DNA of 64,000 nt, from the NCBI GenBank assembly GCA_963802205.1, contig CAWDHW010000004.1, positions 153,499 to 217,498 of the forward strand, given 5' to 3'. The notes beneath the pieces were generated by a model. The model saw nothing but the letters and a program-made list of their open reading frames with translations, did no database searches and was not told the origin of the DNA. The number at the start of each line of letters is the position of its first letter. The first letter of the stretch is position 1. Below are positions 16,295 through 31,200 of this stretch, one piece after another. This DNA comes from DYRB01 sp963802205. GTDB lineage: Bacteria > Pseudomonadota > Gammaproteobacteria > Chromatiales > Chromatiaceae. The position numbers were made by a program, and so were the translations under genes.

Positions 16295-19200
16295 ATGACG
16301 ACCAGTCGTCAAAGTTTCAGTGCGATCAGTCGCCTGATTAAATCGACCCTCCGCCCGGCCAGCCTCGCCCTCGGGGTGTTGTTGATCGCCGGCGCTCAGG
16401 GCGCGCGGGCCGACGCCATCGTCCAGGAGTTCTTCGTACCCATGCCGGAGGTCCAGATCCGGCAGGGGTTCCTGAAGCTGGCGCCTAGCGTGGGTGCGAC
16501 CCTGGACTCGGTCATCTCCATCGTCACCCCGGTGCCAGGGACGAAGATTGTCTACGACCACTGGGAAGACGGCTACGAGATCGACCTCAACAACCCAGCC
16601 CAGATCACCACCGAGATTTGGGGCGATGGCAACGACGCCAACGGCAAGCCGCCCGGCTACGCGCAGGACCCGCTGGGATTTGCCGCGGGTAACGTGATTG
16701 CCCTGCGCAATCTGGTTCCATTGCCGCGCACCGGCACCATCCTCTACGACGGTCGCGACCGGGTCGGCGCCACCCAGGCCATCGTCATGTCGCGCTCCGC
16801 CTGGGCCACCAGCCCCGGGCCCGTCTTGGCGGATGCCACCGAGGTCCCCTCGACCGTTGACTACGGTACCGCCTTCACCATGCCCGTCGGGCAGGACGTG
16901 ACCTTCCCCTCGCCGACCACCAGCTCGATGTTCGAGTACGTCGCCGCCTTCATCCTGGCGGCGGAGGACGGCACCAACATCCAGGTGGACAAGAACGGTA
17001 ACGGCAGCGTCTTAGATGCCGGGGACGTCACCGTCACCCGTCAACCGGGGCGAGTCCTACCTGGTCGACGGCGGTATCCTCAAGGGCACCAAGATCACCT
17101 CCACCAAGAACGTCCAGGTCCAGCTCTTCACCGGCGACATCGGCGCCAACTACGAGAACCGCTGGTTCACCATTACCGCCGGACGACGTCTGGTCGTCCG
17201 AGTACTACTCGCCGGTCGGCACGGCCTCCGACGGCGACGACACCTACATCTTCCTGTACAACCCCGACCGCGTCCGATCACCATCAACTACGTCACGCGG
17301 GTGGGCAGCGGCACCTTCGTCATTCCGGCGAAGGATACCTATCGGTATCCTGATGCCGCAGAATTCCGGCGCCCGCTTCACCAGCAGTGGGCGACGAGCC
17401 CTTCTATGCCGTCGGCACCGTGGGCGCCGAGCCGACCGCGAACAACGTCCACGACTGGGGCTTCAGCCTGGTCCCCACGGCCAACCTGACCAGCGAGCTG
17501 GTCGTCGGCTGGGGCCCGGGCAGCAGCGACGGCACCCAGAACGGCAGCCCCGCTTGGGTCACGGCGGTCGCACCGACCACCATCTACGTCGACTACAACG
17601 GCGACCGCGCGGGTCCGCTGACGGATCCGCAAAGGCGGCAAGTACGACGTCGCCCTCAACGTCGCCGCCCTCGAGGTCAGCCGCATCTACGAGCCGGACA
17701 AGGACCAGACCGGGCTGCGCATGTACACCCTGGACGGGACGCTGATCACCGGCGCCTGGGGGCAGGACCCCGCCGTGGCCGGCCCGGCCATGCCCTACCT
17801 CGATGTGGGCACTATCATCCCCAACTTCCCCATCCCGGTCCTGTCCAAATCGTCCGAGGTGGTCGTTGACGACACGGTCACGCCCCCGACGGGTGCCATG
17901 GCGGGCCTCAGCGTCGGCGATACGATCGAGTACACCCTCACCCTGGAGAACAAGGGCCTGGTCGCCCTCTCGGCGGTGTCGATCCTCGACACCCCACCCT
18001 CGGCCTCCATGGCCTACGTCGCCAATAGCACCACCCGCGACGGCATGGCCGTGGCCGACACGCCCGCTCCGCGACGGCCTTTCCGCTCGACGAGGGCGGT
18101 CTGACCGTCCCGATCCTGCTGCGCAAGGGCGTCACGGTCATCAAGTACCGGATGACTCATCATGCAGGCGGGCAGCCATCACCAATCTGGCCACCACCAA
18201 CCTGCCGGGCGTCGGGGTCAGCCATACCCTGGTCGTCCCAGGCGCCGCCGGTCCACGCCTGCGGCATCGACTACACCACCGCCGGCGGCGCGTCCACCGA
18301 CTACAACCCCGGCGCCGGCATCTACGTCACCCTGACGGACCTGGATGCCAACCTCAACGGCGCCGCCCCGGACACCCTGGTCGTGGTGGTCCAGAACACC
18401 ACCAACGGCGACCTGGAACAGCTCGGTCTCACCGAGACAGGCAATGCAACGGGGGTCTTCCGCAACACCGCGGCCCTGCCCTCGTCTGCCACCGCCGGCG
18501 GGCTCCAGTACGACGGTACCCTGCGCGCGGTCTCGGGGGACGCCCTCAGCGTCGCCTACACCGATCCGCTCTACGGCGACTCCTGCAACGGCGCGGCGGC
18601 CATCCTGACGCCGGCCAATACCAAGCCGCTGTATCTGACACCGGACGGCGCGGATAACGATACGACCGGGTGGCTGGACCGGGTGCGATCCGGTGAATGT
18701 CCTGCCCCAGGACACGACGTCACCAGTACGTCCATCCTGGCGGCAGGGCCGCTGCCACGATTTCCGCCGGTGGCAACCACCAATGCCGCAAGTGGCGACG
18801 GGACTACGCCACATCACTGAGCCTTACTCCCACACCCCTGGCAGCGGCAGCAACCGGCTCCTGCTGGTGGCCATTGCGACCGGCAGCGACAGACGACGAC
18901 CGGCACCCAAGGGGCAGTTACCGGCGTCACATTCAATGGTCAGACGATGACCCCGGTTGGAAGCAGGACCTTCGGGCACTGGCGACAGTACGCAACTCCT
19001 ACATCTACATGCTGAAGGACGCGGACCTGGGGACCTACACGGTGCGGCAAACGTCGTGGTCACCACCGCGACTTCATCGATGCCATCGTCGCTTCGGTGC
19101 CACCACCTTTACCGGGCGTGGATCAGACGACACCGCTGGGCACTTATGCCTCCGCCACCGGCACCGGTACCAACTGAGCTGGCTTCGCCTATGCCTCTGC

Positions 19201-22200
19201 CGTTGGGGAAGTGGTCTACTCGATCGGTAGCATTGAGCAGGGTGACACCGATCGCACGATTACGACATCGACGGCCAACGGGCAGACCCAACTCTGGAAC
19301 ATCGGTAACAACCAGTTCGTCGACGCCGCTACCAGCACGATACCCGGCGCGGCAACGGTTTCGCCGACCTATACGGCTTCGAGCAGCCGCGTTTGGACGC
19401 TGGGCGCGGTTTCCATCAAGCCGGCGGCAGGTTCGTGGGGGCGGTTCACCTCGACGTTTACCCAGACCCCCGGCTTCTGTTCGGCCTTCGACATGCCGGC
19501 GGGCGGCGCCCTCTCGGTGCGCAACTACGTCAGCGTCCCCAGCGGTTCCTTGCCGGCCAACCCGGCCATCACCGCAACCCTGCAGCACGGCGTTACGGGT
19601 TTTGCGACCCTCTCCAGCCCCACGGCGACGCTGATCAGCGGTGGGGCGGACACCGTCACGCATGAGGCCACGACGTCCAGGCAGCAGTGCCAGTACCACC
19701 AGCCTGACCTTTTCCCATACCCCGGGGACCGGCAGCAACCGGCTCCTGCTGGTGGCCGTCGCGGTCGGCGCAACGACCAGCGAACGGCGATCCTCCCTTC
19801 TCCGTTCCGACCGTGACCTTTGGCGGTACGGCGATGACACTTGTCGGTTCGCGGCCCTCGGGTAACGGTGGTGGCGCCGGACGGGCGACGACACCATCTC
19901 GTATCTGTATCGACTGGTAAACCCTGGGTCCGGTGCGGCGAACGTCGTTGTCAACCTGGGCGCTACGGCTGGTAGCATCGCGGCGGGTGCCTCCACCTTC
20001 ACAGGCGTGGACCAAACGACGCCGCTTGGCACGCTGGCGGCAGCCTCGGGGACCAGCGGTACAGCCACCGTCAATGTGACCTCTGCGACCGGCCAACTGG
20101 TGTTCGGCACAGTCTCCCGGGATGGGAATCCGACGTTAACGGTCGGTGACGGTCAGACTGAGCGCTGGAACATCACCGGGGCTGGGAACGGAGCGGTCTC
20201 AGGGGCCGCGAGCACCGAGCCGGGCGCGACGTCTGTCACGCATTCCTACGGTGCAGGCAACACCACGGAGGACTGGGCCATCCTCGCGGTGCCGATTCGT
20301 CCGGCCCTGTCCACGGCCATCTACCAATTGGATTGGAGCACTACCCTGGGTAGCGCCGTCACCGTGCCGTCGGGCCAGGCGACGAGCCTGACAGTCGAGA
20401 ACGGGACCTCGGCGCCGTTCAGTATTCTGTACGACAGCGCCACCTATCCGTCCGATGGTCAACCTGCCGACCACCACGGTCATCAGTGTCAACTCGATCG
20501 GTGTCTATGACGCACCGTACCCTGGCGGCAACCTGATTCCCACGCCGGCCAACGGCCAGATCGTCTATGTCCGCACGGTGGTCAGCGATCCCTTCGGCGC
20601 CTACGACATCACTAGCCTGCCGCTCGCCATCGACGGCCCGGGGACGGGCGATGACGTCTCTGTGACCCTGACGGAACCGAACGTCGTTGCCAGCACCCCC
20701 TGCGCGAAGACCTACGAATACGTCTGGCACACCGGCGCCACGAACCGGCTCCTATAACATCGCCGTGACCGCCAAGGAGGGCTACGAGAATGCGGTCACC
20801 GACCAGAAATCCACCACGGTCACCATCAGCCAGCTCGACCTGGGCACCCCAAGCACCACCGAGTTCACCACGGGCCTCAATGGCCCGCATACGCTGGAAT
20901 ATGCCGCGAACGAGGATGTTTGCGTCCGCGTTACGGACATCGACCAGAACAAGAACTCGGGCGCAGCGGAAACACTCACGGTGGTCATCGCCGGCAGCGG
21001 CGGGGACGCGGAGACGGTTACTCTGACAGAGACCGGCGCCAACACCGGCATCTTTGCCGCCTGCATCCCCGCCAGCAGTACAGTCCCGGGTAGCAACAAC
21101 AACGGCACGCTCTACGCCCAAACCGGCTCCGTTCCGGTGGTGAACTATGTGGACCCGGATGACCCGACCGACACGGGTTCCGATACCGCCATCATCCCGA
21201 CCGGCTCTGCCAGCGTCGCGGTGGCCAAGACCCTGGTGTCCCCGGCCGATGGCCAGATCCTGGTCGACGCAACGGCCCAGTTCCGCCTGCGGGTGACCAA
21301 CAACGGCAACTCCACGCTCGCCACGGTTCAGGTCGTAGACAGCTTCCCGTCCGGCAGCCTGCAGTACCTCTCCGCGACCCCGGCGCCGGACAGCACCACG
21401 GCGACGACCCTGACCTGGAACAACGTCGGGCCGCTCACCGTGGGGCAATCGGTGGATATCCTGGTGGACTTCAAGGGGCTAGCCTCGGCCAGCCCCGCCG
21501 TCAACACCGTCAACGTCACCACCGGCGGCGGCCCGACGGCGACCGACACGGAAAATGTCATCATCACCAATCCGAAGCTGACGGTCACCAAGACCCGCCT
21601 GACCCCGGCCAGCGGGCCCGTCAACCTCGGCGATACGCAGTCCTTCCGCCTGGTGGTGCAGAACACCGGCGACACCGCCATCGCGACCCTGCCGCTGGAG
21701 GACACCTACAGCGCGGCCTGCTTCTCCTTCGTCTCCGCCACGGTCCCTCCCGACTCGGCGGCGGCCGGCAACCTGCTCTGGAACGACATCACCGGCGCCG
21801 GTAGCCTGGCTCCCAGCGCCTCGGTGACCATCGACGTGACGCTCAAGGCCAAGGGCGGCTGCAACCCTGGCGACAACGTCGCCGCTGTCAACTACGCAGT
21901 GGATGTCAACGGCGACCCGGTCCCGCCCGCCAGCGCGACCGCGGACGTGACGACCCTTGCCGCCAGCATCGGCGGCGTCCTCTACGATGACGACTCCACA
22001 CCGGGCTTCGGCGGCACCAATACGCCGCTCTCCGGCGTGACGATGACCCTCTATACCGATCCCAATGGCGACGGCGATCCGTCCGACGGCGTCGTGGTTG
22101 GCATCACCACCACAGGTGCCAACGGTGCATACGAGTTCCTCAACCTAGGACTCGGCGGCTATGTCGTCGTCGAGACGGACCCGGCGGGCTACACCAGCAT

Positions 22201-25200
22201 CGACGACACCGGGAGCGACGACCCGCATGCGGGCAGCATCGGCGATCCCGAAGACACGGACAATCGCATTCGCGTCGCGGTCACCACCCTCACGGCCTAC
22301 ACCGGCAACGACTTCCTCGACGACCTCATCGACCCGGCGAACTACGGCACCATCACCGGCCAGGTGCGCAACGACGTGGACGCCGATGGGGACCTGGCGG
22401 ATGCGGAGGCCGGCATCGGCGGCGTGACCATCCAGCTCTACACCGACCCGAACGGCGACGGGAACCCGGCCGACGGCGTGCTGGTGCAGACCACGACCAC
22501 CGCAGCCAGCGGCGCCGCGGGCAGCTATACCTTCAGCTACGTCCCACCGGGGAACTATGTGGTGGTCGAGACCGATCCGGCGACCTATGTCAGCACCGGG
22601 GACAAGGTCAACCCGAACGACAACCGGATCGGGGTTGTCGCCCCGGCGGGCGGGACCAGCAGCGGCAACGACTTCCTCGATACGACCAATACCGCCAGTC
22701 TCGGGACCATCGGCAATCTGGTCTGGAAGGACCTGAACAACGACGGCATCTACGACGCCGACGGGGCCGACGATATCGCGCTACACCGCGGACGACGAAA
22801 CGGGCATCGGGGGCGTGATCGTCGAACTGTACCTGGCCAGCCAGACCCCGGGTGTAAATAGCCCATACCTGGTGACGACCACCAGTGGCAGCGGGCTCTA
22901 TAGCTTCGCCAACGTGCCCGCGGGCAGTTACCGGGTCTACCTGCCGCTGGCGAACTTCGCCGTCGGCGGGGCACTCGCCGGCGCGCCCTTGTCGGTTTCT
23001 CCCACGGACACCGCGGACAACCAGCAGGACAACGACGACAACGGCATCCAGGGTGGCGTTGGTCAGCCAGTGACCAGCCCGACGATTGCTCTGACCGCCG
23101 CAGAGACCGAGAACACGGTGGACTTCGGCTTTGTGCCGAACACCAGCCTCGGCGGAATCGGCGATACCGTCTGGCTCGACACCGACCGCGACGGCGTCTA
23201 TGACAACGGCGAGCCGGGTCTGGCCAATGTCAGCGTCGAGCTGGCCCCGGCCTATGGCGTTACGGACGGCTGCTATCGACCTCAACGGCGGTGGCGTCGG
23301 CAATGACGACGACGGCTGGCTGCGCGGTATCGAGGTGATCGACGGCGCGCTCGATCTGGACGGCGACGGCGTCATCACCGGCGCGGATACCGGCACCTTC
23401 TTCGGAATGCCCGTGGTCAACGGCCTGCTCGACCTCAACGGCGGCGGCGTCGACACAACCGACGACGGCTACACCGGCGGCGATACCCTCGCCTACGAGG
23501 TCACGGACATGCAGGGCCACTACCTGTTCACGTCCGTGCCGGCCGGCAACTATGTGGTGCTGGTCAACGAGGGCAGCCTGCCCGGTGCACCCGGCAGCCT
23601 CACCGAGACCGCCGGCACCACCAATGCCAGCGCCCTGATTAGCCACGCCGCCGGTGCGATCGACTTGGACGTGGACTTCGGCTACGTGCCCACGACCAAG
23701 GCGGTCATCGGCAACTTCGTCTGGAGCGACGCCGACGGCGACGGTGTGCAGGACCCGGGCGAGCCGGGCATCGGCGGGGTGACGCTGGGGTTGCTGAAGG
23801 ATGCGGATAACAACGGCACCTTCGAGACCACGGTGACCACCACGACCACCGCGGCCGACGGCAGCTACTACTTCTTCGGTGTCGATCCGGGCAAGTACAA
23901 GGTGGAGGTTACCTCCGCGCTGTCCGGCTACACGCTGACGACAGGCCCACAGTCGAGCACCGACCCGACAGCGGCTATCACCGTCGGCGCCGGCACCATC
24001 TACGACAAGGCTGACTTCGGCTACACGAACCCGAATCTGTACAGCATCAGCGATCGGACCTGGTACGACGCCAACCGCAACGGGATTGCGGAGGTCAGTG
24101 AGACGGGCATCGCGGGCGTGACCATGGACCTGGTGCTTGATCAGAACGGCGACGGCATCACCGACTACGAGGTGATCGCCGGCCGGATCGATCTCAACGG
24201 CGACGGCAAGGCCGACACCGGCGATGACGGGACACTCGACGGCAAGCCGGTCAAGGACGGTTTCCTGGATATGGATGGCGACGGCTTCATCACCGCCGCC
24301 GACGACGGAACCTATAACGGTTACCCAGTCATCGACGGCGTCCTGGACCTCAACGCCAGCGGCGGGGTGCCGGCCAACACCGGCCGCATCGGCGATCTGG
24401 TTTGGCTCGATCGCAACGGCGACGGCGCGCTGAACGCCGGTGAAGGGCCGCTGTCCGGGCGTGACGGTGTACCTGTGCGCATCCTCGCCCTGCGCGAGCG
24501 GCAACGCTACGGGCACCACGGTGACCGACGCCAACGGCGGCTATCTGTTCGACGGCCTTGCGGCGGGCAACTATTACGTCAACCTGTCCGGCCTGCCGGC
24601 GAATCTCACCGCCACCACGAACCCGACCGGCCAGATCGCGCTGGCCCAGGGCCAGGCCTATACCACGGCCGACTTCGGCTACAAGCCCACGGGCAGCACC
24701 GCCGTCATCGGCGACCGTATCTGGAGCGACGCCGACGGCGACGGCATCCAGGATGCGGGTGAGGTGGGCATCGGCGGCGTGACCGGTGGAACTGCGCGAC
24801 GGGGTCTGCACGCCGGGCTCGAACTGTCCGACCGCTACGACCAAGGCGGATGGTAGCTATCTGTTCACCAACGTCGCGGCGGGGACGCTACACGGTGGTC
24901 GTGACCACGCCGCCCGCCGGCTACACCCAGACCGGCGACCCCGACGGGACCTTGAACAGCCAGACGAGCGTGACGGTGGCGGCCGGCGACGTGAAGCTGA
25001 CGGCCGACTTTGGCTACCGCCACACGACCAATGCCGACGGTTCCATCGGCGAAACCGTGTTCGACGGACCTCAACGGCAACGGCGTGCAGGATGCGGGCG
25101 AGCCGGGTATCGCCGGCGTGACCCTGAACCTGTATGCGAGCGACGGCACGACCCTGATCGCGACGACGACGCAGCAACGCCTCCGGCGCCTACTCCTTCT

Positions 25201-28200
25201 CCGGCCTGCCGGTGTCCGCCGGCGGCGTCGGCTACGTGGTGGAGGTATCCGACACCGGCAACGTGTTGGGCAACGGGATCCAGACCGCTGACCCGGACGA
25301 GCCGGGCATCGTCTGCTCGGTCTGCAATTATCGCGGCTCGGCGACGTTGTATACCACGGGGAACGGTACCGGCCCGACCGACAACACCGTCGACTTCGGC
25401 TTCTACACCGAGGATAGCGGCACGATCAGCCCCGAGCCGGTGATCGCGAGCGCTATCAGCGATGCGAACGGCGACTTCACCTTCGACGGCCTGCCGAATG
25501 GCAACTATGCCATCCGCATCAGCGACAACGACGGTCGGCTTGCCAACCTCCAGGGCACCACGCCGGATGCCCAGGCGGGCGCGCGGGGCGTAACGGTGAA
25601 CGGCGCCAGTGTGGAGGGCGAGAACTTCGGCTATGCCGGTCTCGGACCCATCGGCGACACGGTCTTCAGCGACGCCGACAACAACGGCGTGCAGGACCCG
25701 GGCGAGCCGGGTATCGCCGGGGTGCAGGCGAGCTTGTACCTCGACGATGGCGACGGCGTCTTCGAGCCCGGGACGGGCGATACCCTGCTCGGCACCAGGA
25801 TCACCGACGCAAGCGGCACCTACCTGTTCAACGACCTGCCGGCGGGTACCTTCTGGGTGAGCGTCAACGACGTGCAGGGTAACCTGACCGGTTACACGGC
25901 CACGACGACTGACGCCGATCCGACCGCCACTCCAACGAGCACCGAGTACAAGGTGACGCTGAGTTCCACCAACCCGAGCTTCATGGGCGCCGATTACGGC
26001 TACCGGAATACGGTGCTGGCGGATGTCTCCGGCACGGTGTGGAACGACCCGAACCGCAACTCGGTGCTGGAGAACGGCGAGCCGCGCTTCGCCGGCGTGA
26101 CGGTGGCGCTGGTAGACAGCAACGGAAAGGTCCTGGCCACCACGACGACCGACGGCCTTGGCCATTACAGCTTCCCGGATGTTCCGGCCGGCAACTATAA
26201 GGTGGCGGTGACCGATGACGCCGACGTGCTCAACGGCTTCTCCCTGACCAGCGGTCTGGACCAGATCCCGGTGACCGTGGGGGCCACGGACTTGACCGGC
26301 GTCAACTTTGGCTACGCCCGCAAGACGGGTACCGGCAGCATCGGCGACAGCGTCTGGCTGGATGCCAACAACGACGGCGTCTACCAGCCGAACGAGGCCG
26401 GGTTGTCCGGGGTGACGGTGGCGCTTAAAGATGGCAGTGGCAACACCATCGCCTCGGCGGTCACCGACTCGGATGGCCGTTACCTGTTCAGCGGTCTGCT
26501 GGCGGGTAACTACACCGTCGATGTGATCGGCGGCGTGCCGGCGAATCTAATCCCCAGCGCGGGAACGACCGATCCGACCGGGGTCATCGCACTGAGCGAC
26601 GGCGAGGCCTACCTGGACGCGGACTTTGGCTACAAGCCCGACGCCACCCATGCCGTGATCGGCGATACCGTCTGGTACGACGTGGACGGCGACGGCGTGC
26701 GGGACTCGGGCGAGGTGGGCATCGGCGGCGTCGTGGTGAAGGTTGTGAATGCCTTGACGCAGGCAGTGGTTGCCGTGGTTACCACCAGTCCGGACGGGTC
26801 CTGGCTCGCGGTGATCCCCGAGGATGGAGTCGATACCGAGTATGTCGTCGTGGTTGACAAGACCACCCTGCCGGGCGGGCTCATCACGACGCCGACCAAC
26901 ATGAACGGCGGCGACACCTACATCGCCACCGTGAAGGGGGGCGAGGCACGCCTGAACCTGGACTTCGGCTACAAGGGCGGTGTCGCCGGTACGATCGGCG
27001 ACCAGGTGTTCCTGGACGCGGACGGCGACAACTCGCCGGATGCGGGTGAAGGCCTGAGCGGGGTCACACTCACCCTATCTTCTATCGGCATCATCTTTGG
27101 CAAGGTAGACGTCAATGGCGACGGTGTCATCGACGCCAACGACGACGGTTCTTATGGCGGCTACACGGTGACGGACGGCGTGCTCGCCGCCGCTGCCAAC
27201 GGCAACACCATCAATGGCATGAAGGTCATCGGCGGCCAGCTCGACGTCAACCATGACGGCAGCATCGCGGCCAACGACGACCAGCCTGCCACGGTGGTTG
27301 CCACCACCATCACCGACGCCAACGGCATCTACCAGTTCGGCGGCCTGCTGGCGGGCGATTACCGGGTCAAGGTGACCGCCGGCCTGCCGGCTGACCTGAC
27401 CCAGAGTGTGGGTATGACCATTCCCACCAGCATCATCACGCTCGCCTCGGGCGGCAGCCATCTGACGGCCGACTTCGGGTATGTCCCCGGTAGCGGGACC
27501 GCCGTCATCGGCGACCGCATCTGGAGCGACGCGAACGGCGATGGCGTCCAGGATTCGGGTGAAGTGGGGATTGGCGGGGTGACGGTGACGTTACAGCCGC
27601 CGGCCGGGGTCAACTTGGGGAATGGGCCAGGGGTGGCCATCACGACAACGACCGACCCTGATGGCACCTACCTGTTCACCAACTTACCGGCCAGCGGCAG
27701 CATCCAATACATCGTGAGCGTGACGCCGCCGAGCGGATATGACAGCACGCCTACCAATCACGGGGTCTTCTATACACCCACCCCGACCAGCCAGCAGATC
27801 GTTCTGACGGCGGACTGGGGCTTCAAGGATGACGGCACCGCTTCGGCCAGCGGCTCCATCGGCGATACGGTGTACGGCGATACCAACGGCAATGGGGTCC
27901 AGGACGGCGGTGAGACCGGCATCAACGGTGTCACCCTCAACCTGGTCAGCATCGGCGTGATCAACGGTTACGTGGATCTGAATGGCGATAGCGTGATCAC
28001 CGCAGCCGACGACGGCTCCTTCGGTGGTTACGCCGTCACGGACGGTGTGCTCGCCGCTGCTGCCAACGGCAACAGCCATCAATGGCATGACCGTCATCGG
28101 CGGTCGCCTCGATGTGAATGGCGATGCCGCGATCAGCTCCCCGGACAACCTGAATGCGCAGGTCCTCGCCACCACGATGACCGCTACCGTGGGTGCCAAT

Positions 28201-31200
28201 TCCGGTGTCTATAGCTTCACCGGTCTACCCGTGGGCGACTACCGGGTCGAAGTGACGGACACGGCGAGTGTTCTGGCCAATCAGTCACCCACGCAGGTGA
28301 GCGGCGGCGCGATCGCCATCGCCTGTAGCGGGACCTGCACGAACTCCCAGAATGCCGACTTCGGCTATACCGCCGCGACGACGGGCTCCGGCAAGATCGG
28401 CGAGACCCTGTACTTCGATAGCGATGGGAGTGGCACGCAGAACGGTGGAGAGATCGGCATCGGCGGGGTCACCCTCGACTTGGTCAGCATCGGCATCATC
28501 GACGGTTACGTGGACCTGAATGGCGACGGCCAGATCACGGCGGCGGATGCCGGTACCTACGGTGGCTACACAGTCGCCAACGGTGTCCTGAGCGGTGTCG
28601 CCGATGGCACCCTGGTCAACGGCGTCAAGGTCTTCAGCGGCCGTCTCGACACCAGCGGCAATGGCTCTGTCGGAGTGGAAGATGACAAGGCGCCCCAGGT
28701 GATCGGCACCAAGACGACATCCGACGGCACGACCGACGTGGACGGCAACGGGTCCATCGATCCTGTGGGGACCTACTGGTTCACTGGCGTCGAGGCCGGC
28801 GGCTATCGGGTGGTGGTCACCGACACCAACAGCGTGCTCGGCGGTCTCACTCCGACCCAGACGTCCGGGGCCAAGGACATCACCTGCAGCGGGGCGACCT
28901 GCACCACGGTCAGCGACGCCGACTTCGGTTACCAATCGACCACCGGCGGCACCGGCACCTTGGGCGGCACGCTCTGGCATGACACTCGACGCCACTGGAG
29001 GCGGGACCACGGGTGTGCTGAACACCGGCGAGCCGCGTCTGGCGGGTATCACGGTGGAACTGTGGCTGGATGTGGACAGTAGCTGCACCCCGGATACCCA
29101 GTGCACGCCGGTGCCCGGTATCGACAATCTGGTGCGCACGACCACGACCAACAGCAACGGGGACTACGTCTTCCTCGGCATCCCGCCGGGTAAGTACATC
29201 GTCAAGGTCACCGACACCAATGGCGTGCTGGCGGGGATGACCAGTGTGACGGGTGCAAACCCGACGGCGGACAACAACGGCCACGTGCCGCCGTACGCCA
29301 CGACCCTGACCCTGGGCGAGGTCGATACCAGCGTGGACTTTGGCTACAAGGCCAGCGGTACGCCGGTGAGCCTCAGCGGAACGGTGTTCGAGGATGCCGG
29401 CACCAGCCTGGGTGTGTACAACGACCCGACCACGGGTGGCGACGATGCCTACGTGCCCGGCGCCACCGTATACCTGTATCGGGTGGTGAACGGCCAGGAG
29501 TACCTCATCGGCACCACCGCCACGGCGGCCGACGGCAGCTACAGCTTCGCGGACCTTCCGGCGGGCGGCACCTATGTGGTCAAGGTCGATACCACCGGCA
29601 CCCTGGCGGAGGGTATGCAGCAGACGTTCGATCCGAGCGAATCGGGAACATGTCTGACCTGCGACAGCCAGTACACCGTGACACTCAACAGCAGCGTGAC
29701 GGGCATCGACTTCGGCTACTGGAACGGCGGCATTGTCACCACCCCGGTGACCCTGGCCTACTTCAAGGCCACGCCCGACCAGCCGCAGGGAACGGTCCGG
29801 TTCGAGTGGTGGACCGCGACCGAGACGGGCAACCTGGGCTTTGAGCTGTTTGTCGAGATGGGTAAGGGCAAGGACAAGGAGCGGGTTCGGATCAGCGCCG
29901 AGCCGATCCTCGGCAAGGTCAGCAGCACCGAGCCCATGCCCTACGCCTACACGGTCGATGGTGTGGCGGGCGATGTCTTCTGGATCACCGATGTGGATAT
30001 CGACAGCAAGCGCACCTGGCACGGTCCCTACCGCCTGGGCAAGGCGTTCGGGCATATCCCCAAGGTCAAGGCCATCGACTGGAAGCCGGTGAAGAAGGAG
30101 AAGGCCGACAAGAAGGCTGGCCGCGCCAAGAAGTCGCGGAGGAATGCCGCGGCGGCGGTGGAGGTTGCGGCAGTCCAGGGTGGCACTGCGGATGCCGTCG
30201 ATCTGGTCGTCATGCGCGATCCGCTGGACGAGACCTATGCGCGGGTGACCTATTCGACCAGCGCACGGGTCTACCGGGTGACCTACGCCGCGCTGGCGGC
30301 GGCCGGGATGGACCTCAAGGGCGTTCCGCTCGACCGGCTCGCCGTTTACAACCGCGGCCAGCAGGTACCCATACAGGTGGTGGGCGGGGGGGCCGGAAAG
30401 AACAAGAATCTGTTCGTCTCCGGTAGTTACCTCGAGTTCGTCGGCGAGGGCGCGGATAGCCTCTACACCGATGCCAATCCCTACCGGCTCGTGGTCGAGA
30501 AGGGCAAGGGCGCCCGGGTGGCCGTGGACAAGCGCACCCTGCCAGCGAGGTTCGTGCCGGCGCCCTACTACATGGAGCGGGTGACCCGCGAGCGCGAGTG
30601 GGATTACGCCATCGAGTCGCCGAACGGGGATCCCTGGTTCGACGAGTACCTGGTCGCCTGGGGTGGGCCATCCGATGCGCTGTCGCGGTCCATCAGCATC
30701 GATCAGATACGTGCCAGGGGCCGCCCCGGCCCAGCTCGAGGTCGGGCTGTGGGGTGTGACCTCGCTCAGCAGCGCTCCCGATCACCATGTCGTGGTCGGC
30801 TTCAATGGCCAGAGCGATGTGGGCGAGCGGACCAGTTCGACGGACGCACCGACGGCACGGTCAAGGTCACACTGCGCCGGGAACCTGCTCACAGGAAGGC
30901 AGCAATACGGTGACCCTGAAGCTGCCGTTCGATCTGAACTATGGCGTGGACGAGTACGGCGAGGCCGGCTACGACATGATCGCGCTGGATCGCTACAGCG
31001 TGACCTACCCGCGGCGCTTCGTGGCCCGCAACGGGCGGCTGAGCTTCACCGCGGCGGGCGCTGCCTTCACGGTGACGGGGCTGCCGAGCAACCAGGTGAG
31101 CGGTCTACCGCACCGACAGCAGTGGCGTGAGCCAGCTCACCGGGGTGAAGGTGAGCGGTTCCGGGACCAACTACAGCGCCAGCTTCCCGGGTACCACCAC

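Noticed and set aside
27060..28700. CRISPR or tandem DNA repeats
   Set aside because: The similarity is at protein level (SdrD_B repeats with inserts); DNA units are long, diverged and in frame.
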